Below, piece after piece: positions 1-9,500 of a stretch of 20,468 nucleotides of DNA. The notes under the pieces were generated by a model. That model searched no databases. It was not told the origin of the DNA and worked only from the letters and a program-made list of their open reading frames with translations. Made by a program: the position numbers and the translations under genes. Source of the stretch: Perkinsus olseni (lineage: Eukaryota > Perkinsozoa > Perkinsida); contig JABANN010000578.1 in the NCBI GenBank assembly GCA_013115125.1, positions 1 through 20,468 of the forward strand, given 5' to 3'. How positions within the stretch are numbered: position 1 is the first letter of the stretch; each line of letters begins with the position of its first letter.

Positions 1-473
1 CTTGTCGGGGTGAGATTGGATAGACAATGCCAACCGAATGGACAAGACCTGATGGAAGACAGGTTCGAGAGACCTTCTCCAGGGAGGCGGTTACCTTGAA
101 AAGGTAAGGCAACTGCTTGACGCTGCCGAGGAACTCCTTGCCCTCTGTTGTGGCTAGCCAGGCGTGGATGGTCTCACCACCCTCAGCCATGTGGCATACA
201 CCATTAGGATGATCACCCATCCACAGCTCAGCATACGGCTTGCTCTCGTCAATCTTGAAGCTGCCAGTATGATCTGTGGCGAAGAGCGCGATACCACCTC
301 CTCGAGAACAGAGACACCCGACGGGAAATCACCGACGTCCCCCCCTCACTACCTCCTTCCTTAGCCAGCAGCGCTACTTTGCTTGTCGAGCCCATTTTAC
401 CCCAGGCATAGTTCTGAATGGCCGGCTCCACGAGACGGAGGGTAGACGAGGACGATGATGACTGGACACTCAT
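1..473 (-). CDS. MPI: Mannose-6-phosphate isomerase, type I (5' part; cut by window edge)
   Basis: Interconverts mannose-6-phosphate and fructose-6-phosphate in the cytosol, feeding GDP-mannose synthesis. Exons read leftwards: 473-353, 300-95, 48-1; introns are 52 and 46 nt and the phases agree. Translation starts MSVQSSSSSSTLRL and shows the family signatures in order: IQNYAWGKMGS, then KPYAELWMGDHPNG, then LPYLFK joined across the second intron to VLSIRLALSIQSHPDK. The Gln and His of IQSHPDK match the zinc-ligand pair of type I enzymes (family knowledge). The acceptor of exon 2 could also lie 3 nt further in; both keep frame. Only about 125 residues of an enzyme that is usually 400-450 long are visible. 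The start ATG lies 143 bp downstream of the Obg stop on the same strand. A codon-rich linker replaces the usual spacing between the YAWGK and YAELWMG motifs. Function is secure; the 3' part is outside the window. Confidence 0.93.
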
Positions 474-616
474 ATTATAGAAAGAATGAACTTATCTGCC
501 CGGCGGAAGTCAGAGCGACTCCGTACAATGCTTCGGCAGTCCGAATTCGAACACTCCCGAGCAAAGTCCGTTACCAACATCCCTATCATGGCCAGCTCGC
601 GAACCCGCAGCATGAA

Positions 617-3433
617 TTAGAACAACTCAGTCGGATCATAGTCGAACTCGTCGGATCCGAGATACGGGACACAGCACACAAACCGCACCATATGCACTCA
701 CCACAAGTGATCCGCGCACACGACACCTTCAAGTCCTCGAGAAACATGAATATCGGAAACATTGAAAAGCATGCATTCAAGCTTCGATACGCTGCACAGT
801 TCCCTCCCCCGAACCGAGCCGATCCATATTGGACATGCCGAGAGCTGCTCGTAAACCCTCATCCTCGGGCAGGTAAACCTTGATGCCATCCTGCTGTGCT
901 TGGGCCTCTAACAAGCTGTACCGTCCAGCTGAGACAAGGCAAAAGCATCGACTCCACAGTATACGGGAAATGATAGAAAACTTGATGCGACGAGAGACCG
1001 GGTGCTGCCGGCCTGTGAGCTCTCAAGTATCTGTCCTATATACGTGATCAAAAGTCGGGCTACTCCTCCAAGCTAACGGCGGTCACCGCGACCAGGCTGC
1101 TTGAAACGAGCCATCACTACTACATGCATAGAACTCTTCAGTGATCTGCCGCACTTCCTCGGTGGAAGGCGCTATCAGACGCTGGATGGGGATCTGCCGT
1201 TCCCGGAAACTAGGTACCAGGGCATCAGGGTACAGCTGTGTCCGGATCTCGTCCTGAACGCTGCAATTGAGGCGCCCGAGTAGCTCAGTTAGCACTACCA
1301 CAAGCCGCTTTATTCCCAGGCCGAAGCGGGCACTGGTACCGATGACAACAACCTCAGGGAAGCGTGCTCGGAGACGGAAGTAGAGCGAGTCCAGGTGGAA
1401 GAGGGAATCTCTGAGGAACACCAGTACGGAGTCTTCGGGTGTATCCTAGTGAGAGGTCCCATTGCCGGAAAGCAGCCCCGGTGAAAAGAAGAAACGACCA
1501 GGCCGTAGAGCGCTGCTGCTTAGCCGGAAGTGAGCAGAGCACACAATCGCTGTCCCGTGTGTCCTACTTGTGCAGCATATCACACATAGTGGCACAGACT
1601 ATCCACTTCCTCTGATCGTTCCAGGCACTATCGTGCTTCATCACCTCGTTATAAACGACCTCAAAGTCCTTCAGGGGATCTTCGGACGTCCCCACAACAT
1701 CTAGACCTACCACGGTAGAGCTCGACGTAAGCAGAACTTGCGAGGATTATCTCCGAGACCCGACCGCGAGCAACACTGTGCGCGCCGAAACGATCAATGG
1801 ATGGCATCGGGGAGTGAGCCCAACAGCAGCCTGCCTAGGCTCACCCTTGCCCATCTTGATAACGTAGACCAGCAGCTTGGCTCGATACATATGCCGCAGC
1901 ACTCGCAGCCCCCGGAGCCTATCCTCAGCCGCTCCCTCAGTGATGCCAGGCAGGTCCGTGAGCTTGATATTCACACCGTCACGGAAGCGAATGACCTGTG
2001 GTTGGACTTCCCGGCCGGGGAGTGGTAGAGCAGCACTACTCCCGTATGTGGTCGTGTTGTCGAGTACTCCTCTGGTCCAATCCTGGTCATCATTCGGCAC
2101 ACTGAGGAGGCGATGGAGCTCTTACCGCTGTTCGGTTTGCCCAACTGACGGCAGGGGAAGGTGTATTAGCCGGGCCAGCGACAGCAGCAGCGCGTACCAG
2201 CGCGACATCGGTGACCAGCCTGAGCTCCAGCTCGAGCTTTCTGCCCTCCCCAGGCGCCCCCATACGACCGTCGTGCTTCTTGAAGCTGCTGTAGCCCACT
2301 CCTGAAACCACCGCCCTGACCACCCCACACCTCCGCAAGGACCCGCAAGACCTCCTTTGCCGCCCTTGCATATTCGTATCATCTCCTTATCGGCGAGGAA
2401 CTGGTAGAGGAACCTGATGCATACACAGACCACCCATCTGTGAGGGATGGGCGTCCTACCGAGACCGATGGACGCTTCGATTGGCATCGGACTTGTGGCC
2501 GGTCTTGCCTCGCTCCCTGACGATCGTTCCAGGCGGGACATAGATGGTGCAGTCGTCACCGTGGATACCTGGCAACGCATTTAACGCGGACTTCTCCGGT
2601 AGGAAAGCTACTTGGAGGTTGTTACCTCTGCCGTGTGGATTGACTTGCCCTCCATTGCCGCCATTCTTAGCGTGGACCTATACCACAATCGAGAATAGCC
2701 AGCCTCTCCCCACGACCTACCTCCTGCTTCACGCTGAGGAGGCTATCTATCTGGTCGGTGCAGCGCATGAAGACATGTCCGCCGTGGCCGCCGTATCCTG
2801 GGCCCTTGAAGCCATACGTCCTGAATAAGACCAGTGATCAGTACCACGGTTGATACATAGCAAAGGTGGCGTTCGAGCCTCGCCAAACGCAATGAACCGA
2901 TGTGAGAACCCACCTCTTAGTCTTGGGTTTAGGGTCCCCTCCCCGGCCAGCCCGGACACTCACCCACATCCGATCGACGAAGGGAACGTTGTGTCTGGCG
3001 AGAGCGGCCTCAGCGAAGGTGAAACTCGCCACACTGACCTCGGGAAGGACTCCATATCAGCCTGCTCCGTCACCGTCTCCAGTACACCATCGCCGCCAGC
3101 TCCCTCCAGGGACGAGGGGGCCGAGGACAGGTCCCAGGTGTTACCTGCCGGGCCCCTAGTCGGACCTACAGCTGCCACCGCTGTGCGAAGTCGCCTACCT
3201 GCCTCCAAAGTGAATACCTCCCCCGTGTGAGAGACCGGCCGATCGACGAACTCTGGCTCATAACCATCACCACCGTTCGCCGCAGCATCCGCAGCGTAGA
3301 GGTCGGCCAGATTTACCACACCGCCCTTCGCGGATTCCTCCGTACAAAACCGCCGCTGCAGCTGTATACAGCATGTAAACGTACGCCGGGGGAGGTGGTC
3401 CAGATTCCGGGCCAATGCCCTCAACCGAATCAT
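617..3433 (-). CDS. obg: Obg-family GTPase, probably mitochondrial, with OCT-like C-terminus
   Basis: Obg GTPases act in large ribosomal subunit assembly. Exons leftwards: 3433-3145, 3049-2914, 2820-2721, 2677-2460, 2413-2343, 2301-2198, 2144-2040, 1995-1845, 1700-1568, 1410-1124, 928-791, 696-617. All phases agree and give about 603 residues. The start MIRLRALARNLDHLPRR is arginine-rich and fits a mitochondrial presequence. The glycine-rich Obg fold follows (FVDRMWVSVRAGRGGD, GPGYGGHGGHVFMRC, NGGNGGQVNPHGRGNN, VPPGTIV). The G domain has P-loop GKPNSGKSS, G2 YSTTRPHTG, G3 DLPGITEGA and G5 GTSARFGLG. At G4, where NKxD is expected, the sequence reads ATMCDM, so Asn and Lys are missing while Asp is kept. 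The last two exons encode a weak OCT-like tail ending DEFDYDPTELF. The intron at 929-1123 is the least certain and could hide another exon. The start is 97 bp below the stop of the membrane-protein gene. Confidence 0.9.
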
Positions 3434-3530
3434 CGACTGTGAGCGGCACTCGCCGTCGTCATCATCCCCACTAGCAACACAAGTCTCGTACGGTTGAAAG
3501 AGACATGGGACTTCATGAGCTCATCGCATG

Positions 3531-6500
3531 CTAGGACGCAGCGGACTTCCTCGCCTTCTCCTCTCGACGCTGTCGTGCCCGTTTCTCTTTCCGTCGTACT
3601 GCCGCCTCGTCGTCCATCAATCTGCCCTCCAACCATGACCTACAGGTAGGGCCTCATATCAGTACCATCTCATTCAGACCGCTCTCTGCGGGAGTTGAAT
3701 CGTCCCATTCCCAGCTAAGAGGCTTACCGTGCAAACTCCGACCTCATCGAGGGGTCCAAGTACCCCAAGTCCCCACTCGATACATTGGTAACCTGATACT
3801 TCGCTCGCTTCCCCGACCCGCCGGTTTTAGGAGGCGAGTCCATATCCAACCGCCACACGCACGTGCACAAAAATATCAGTGATAACGTCGTTAAGATTAC
3901 CGCTCCTGCAAAATACAGCTTCGCTCCGCTCGAGTCCAACCCGAGCGGCACCAGTGGGCACAACACCCTATACCGCCCATCGCCATCGCACAGCTTCACA
4001 TAGACGGGCCCTAGAGGATGCGACCGGTCCACCGTATCGAAGAAGTCGTTTCTGTATAGGAGGGAATTGGTGTCCTGGAGAAGAGCTTGCAGGAGGCGAT
4101 ACAGCCCCATAGGGGAACGTTCCCTCTCATCGTAGTGGACTTGCACCACCCTCTCCGGAGCGGGCTTCAACACGACACTCACCACCACACGGTCAGCCTC
4201 CGTAGGCGTGGAGCCCCGAGAAATGAGTTCCATCTGGAACCTGGTCGGGTCCGTGTCGAGGATGTCCGCCAGCTCATACGTGAAGCGGTAATTGAAGTAG
4301 TCCCGAGCCGGATCATCGGCCGAGAGATTGTAGAGCCTCTTGCTGTCAGCAGCTGGGTACTTCATGCGTATCGTCACCATCACCGCCTGCTCCTCTTCCT
4401 CTAGCGGTGTGATCGCCACCAAACCAGAGTCCGGAAAGGCCATCGACTCTTCCGCCCGACACTCACCCGCTACAGGAACGGTACGACTCGGACAGTGCTT
4501 CAAGCAGGTTCCTTGAACCATCACATGCGGGGCCTCGCAGCTGGGCCGCACCACAATACGGCCGACGTCGAAAACCTCTCCAAAGTGGACGACACATATT
4601 CTAAAGTGGCCCGTCTCCGTAGCTCGGACATTGGCGAAGCTGAGCTGTGTCTTGGCCTCGTCCACTGTAGGGGCCTCTGGGATTGACCACGCCTGTCGGG
4701 GGAGAAGCATCATCATCATCCAACCTCCAATGCTACTACCACTACTACCAATAGTACCCCTACCACTACTACTCCAGTCACTGAGTCAGTAAGTACATGT
4801 ATCCGTCAAGGGACGTTCGCGCCTCGAGAAACGGTGAATTTATGGTATTGCTCTATTCATATCATAAGCCACTACTACTGCCACATGCGATGAACTGTAC
4901 TCTGGGCGAAGGCGGTGCCCACCAGAGGGTACTGAAAGTTCACTGAGAGCTACTACTTGCGGGAAGCTACATGGTTATCGGTAAAGTTCACACTCCGCCC
5001 TGACGATGCACGCACCTGAGACATCCGGGCCTCAACATCAGCAGTGCACTCATCGTCCTCTCTGATGACCACCACTCGATCATCGTCATATAGATTGAAT
5101 CCAGACACGGTGAGGTCCGCGGCCTCCTCGTAAAGTTGTGGACAGACGCAGCGGTCCAGCTCACGCTGGCTACAGGGATCCGTTATCCAAGGGTCACACA
5201 TGGGCTCCGAGAGACACCGTCTGTTCACGTTCGTGCTGTACTTTGCCTCGTTTATCATATGGTACCTCAGCAGCGAGAAAGACTCACCTCAGGGAATCGA
5301 GTTCAATCTAGCCTCGCCGAATGCATCGTGTCTATCACTGCTATACAGAAGGCCCATTCCTCCCTCGGAAAGCAGACGACCACCAACTCTTATACGCCAA
5401 GGCCTGTTAGCTATGCTCCTGTTGCGCACCGTCATGGAGGCTATCGAGACGCACTGATAAGAAGGGACTCACCTTATGCCTCGCTCGAATTGATACACAC
5501 AGTATTGCTGCTCATCATATGGCCCATCGCCCACCAACGGGGAGTCCTTCACCGGCTCCTCCAAGATGTTGCCCACCGATCTTATCGTCAGCCTCGGGTC
5601 GTTCTTATACAGACTTCTTGGCAGGATGAAGCCTTGACTCTCTTCAATTTGAAACTTTAACTCGCTGAATTCCGCCAAGGACTGCCCGGGCGCGATCGGC
5701 AAGGTGAGTTCCATAGCATCCTGGTCCCACAGAGCTGTCGCGTCCTCTATCATGTGGGCATCCCTCCCTGTAAGATAGATGCTCCTCGTGTTACGATCGA
5801 TGTTGCGGAAGTCCAGCAGTTTTATGATGATCGGGCTGTCCTCGGCTATGCTGACCGTAGGGACCAGGGTGACCGTCATCCGGAACGTCCGCAGCGCTTC
5901 TCGTGGTTCGTATCTGGCGTCCGATAATCATAAGTCACGATGTGGAATACACTGCTGTGGTTGAGCTTATGTAGACGACGAAGTGACAAGTTCACTTATA
6001 CACCAAGAACGGCGTACGAAGGGATTCAATACTACGGCTCGGCGCAGGGAATGTTGTTGGTTGAAAGTGTTACATAAAGTTAGATGATCCGATAAAAACT
6101 TACGCGGCACTTCAGAGCCACTGAGAGATATTAACGCGGGCGAGCGACCGCATTCGGCTACTGCCACGCTGACTTACACAAACTTGGAGACATCAAAGGT
6201 CCTTGGAACCACCATCGGGCTGAGCTTGATCCTTTCGAGGAATATCATCTGCCCCCTCACGACCTCAATAGTGAGCCTCTCGTCATTCTGCGACATCCTC
6301 GGAGGCAACCTTATGAAGCCCTCCTTCATGCAGGCGTTCTCTCACCACTCACCGGAAGGCTGCGATGTCGGCGTCCAGTCTAACCACAGTAGAGGCATCG
6401 TTAGGCACCCTCTGGCTAGGCGACACTTCCAGGTCCAACGTCTCGCTGGTCGCATCCCAGGTACCTGACGTTCAGTCGAACTCGACTGGCTCGGAGCAGG

Positions 6501-9500
6501 ATTCCTAAGGAAAACCTGCTACGACAACCAAGGTAGCCGGATCCTTAATGCTAAGATACCGTGGAGAAACTCCGCCCAAGGCGAGCTATGGGCGAGTGCT
6601 TGCGGGACCCTCACAAGAGCTACGAGAACCGGGCCGATCGAGCTTCATCAGTGAAGGTCTTCGAGCAAGCATGAGCATGTCAATATCGCCAGGAACGGAA
6701 GAGGATAGCATACTGTAGAGCATCTCCCACTTACCGTAGTAGGCGATTCCATCAGTAGTCATGAAGCGCTTATAGCCAGGGTCGAGAACGTTGGTGGTCG
6801 GGGGACTGAGCACGCCATTCCAAACCTTCGTAGTGGTGTAATGACAGCGCTACCTCAACAGGGGTCTCGCACTCCGGCACTGGAAGCCTGGCAGGTGAAG
6901 GCGTATGACCGACCCCTGTGGCAGCATGACGTTAGGCCGCAACGTGATGAGGATGGTTGAGATCGTGCTTGGGTAGGGTACGGCATCCCCATCACCGTAC
7001 CTGACGCCATCCGCGAGTCTTGATCTAAGGACGCCTGTAAGGCCAACAGTACTCTAGCTGGCTGAGCACGAAGGTCTTGGCTGCTCTGTTAACACGAGAG
7101 GTGAAGTTGAACGTTTGCGTACCAGCCGATGGGATGCCCGCCTCTGGGATGTACCTTATGTGACAGTGCCGCTAACATGCTCGTTCAAGTTGAACCGTAA
7201 AAATTTTTGTGTATCGCCACCCGTTTTGGTGAGCAAGAAAGTACAAATGATGTCGCTTCATCTGGACGTATTGACATACAGTCCGTGCCAATCCGGCACG
7301 CAAAGTTCAGTGTGAGGCAGGAGCCGGAACCGTTCTACCGAGTACTACATGTAAAGGCTAGGGTCCGTCTGATACATGGCGTAAGGTAGAATGAACCCCT
7401 GGTCCTGCTCAATAAAAAAGCTGGTCTGGCGGCCCGATAAGATCTGCAAGCCGCCCATATGGTAGCGAAGCCCGTCCTTCCCAATCTTACTGTGACAGCT
7501 TCGACTACGACGGTGAGGAGCTGATCGCCATTATCCCATGCACCTTGGGAGCCCTTGAACAATGGGGCATTCACGCCGCTCAGACGGATGTACCCACTGG
7601 GATCCCCTCCTGTCGAGTCAACCTGAGAAAGCTGGGGAGCTCAGGACTAGTTTTCCGCTCTTCAGTCGAATACCACACTCTCAGCTCCTCGTAGCAACAA
7701 ACGACCAAGTACTTGCCCACCTCACCCGTTGGATGCCGCCCAACTTGAAGTGTATACGCGTGCCCGGTAGGATGTCCGAATTGGCGGTGAACTCGAACTC
7801 CAGCCTGCTCTGAGCGTTGGCCTCAGCTGGTTCGAACACCAGCCTCGAGTCAGTAATGTATCTGAAGATACAGCAACACCTCGATATTGCGGGACGTGTC
7901 ACGACCCACTTGGGAGGGCCAACAGCAGGGACTCTCTTGATCGGTTCCCTTTTGATATAAGAACCCAGAGCCTCGATCGTGAGAAGACCGTCACCCTCAG
8001 ACAACTTCGAGGGGAGCTTCAGCCCGGTCTCCCAGGGTATCGTCACCTAACGCGACCTAGTCGCCCGAGGGTCCACCCGGCCAAGTCCGGTGGCAGCCTT
8101 ACCACAGTATCGATGTCATTAGGAATGACTCTCTCATCAGCCACAGTGAGCGTCAGAGTCCAGTCCACTGCATCCCACTCGGCGACCTTATTCTTGAACT
8201 TATCCGCCTCTCGTGTGTTCTCAAGGGGAAGCGAAGTCATCTCTTCCGTCCCTCCACCTGCACCTCAACTGAGCCGCATGCTCAACGAAAGTCGAGAGCC
8301 CCAACAGGGAGTGGGCAGGGGAGGGACGGGAACGGTATGATTCAGTCTGACGAGCCCGCCGAAGGTAAGCCTACTGGTGAGCTTGAAGCCATACAGATGC
8401 AGTACGATAGAGTTCTTCTGATAAAGGATTATGCTCGGCCTCAAGCGTAACGTGATCTGACCAACACAAGATGCCCTCAGCGTTGCTAACACCCGCCTCA
8501 CACTCGAAGGGTTCTCCGGTTCCATCGGGTTGAAGGAAAGCTCAGACACCATGAAGGCCTTCACTTCCCCACCCTCCAGAGGCTAAAATCTCGGCCAGGA
8601 GTAACGGAGTGGAACAACGTGGCGGAGAGCTCACCTCTCCGACCCTAGGTGACGACTGGACACTCTGCGGGGTGGACATCTTATCGCTGTTCCGCAGCAG
8701 CAGTGATGGATCATTCTCATACCTGCTCAGCTTTAAACGAGTGACCGGCGAGAGACCACCACTCACAGTGCGCCAGGCAGCTTGAGGTTTCGGAACCCAA
8801 GTGTGATTGGAATCTCCTCTCCTGGGACGGCATCGGGATTCAACAGCTCCGCTCCTGCGCCGGAAAAGTATCTGCGGCCTGTGGGTGACCCCACTCAACC
8901 TACTACTACAGGGGGGAGTTCAACGACCCCAACAAGGGTACGGCAACCGGAAAGGCACGCCAGACGAAATGAGATGGTCTACATGGTGCGGTTGACCTCC
9001 AACTTGAGCTCGTTGGCGGGAAGGTCGAACCTTCCAGCAGAGTCTCGGAAATAGTCCGCCAATCTGACGAGCGCGAAATGTAGCAACGGGTGGCCGGGAG
9101 CTCCTACGGGCCGAAGAGCGGCACTGTTGTCTCTGACGTCTGAAAGCCTGGTAGGGTGAGGTATATTATGTTACCTGACTTATGCATATGGGCTATGGAG
9201 GTGGAGAGTGGTCAGGAGAACCGATTGCCGGTTATTGCGGCCCACCGTCAAAGAGAGGTCTGCTGCAGGTGAAGGTGAAAAGGACGTTCACTATATCGTA
9301 GGGAACGAGGCTGGAGTAATTAAGCTTGGACACGCCGAACTTGCGCACCCCAGGAACCTGCGTCCAGCCCGTCGCTAGCGCATACGCAGGCTCTCGAAAA
9401 TCACGTAATCTGACTGAAAGACGCCCGTCTTGGGTATGAGTTCATCCACAGTGTCTCTGCTCCTAGCTTCTATCATGAAGCCCGGATTGTTCGCCTGGAC

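Noticed and set aside
455-883. 142-codon plus-strand open frame
   Set aside because: It lies antisense to the last Obg exons and the 5' end of the isomerase gene, both supported by motifs and intron phase; its own peptide shows nothing recognisable.
1877-2305. 142-codon plus-strand open frame
   Set aside because: Antisense to the Obg P-loop, G2 and G3 exons, which are clear on the minus strand.
4690-4719. MMMM start as the beginning of a separate gene ending at 3531
   Set aside because: The ATG run is a CAT microsatellite just upstream of a good acceptor; phase 0 there matches the donor at 5015, so the exon belongs to the long gene.
7053-7349. Frame breaks suggesting the repeat-protein gene is a pseudogene
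   Set aside because: A set of introns (94, 41 and 52 nt) restores phase through the region; with 28 consistent junctions overall, a working gene is more likely.
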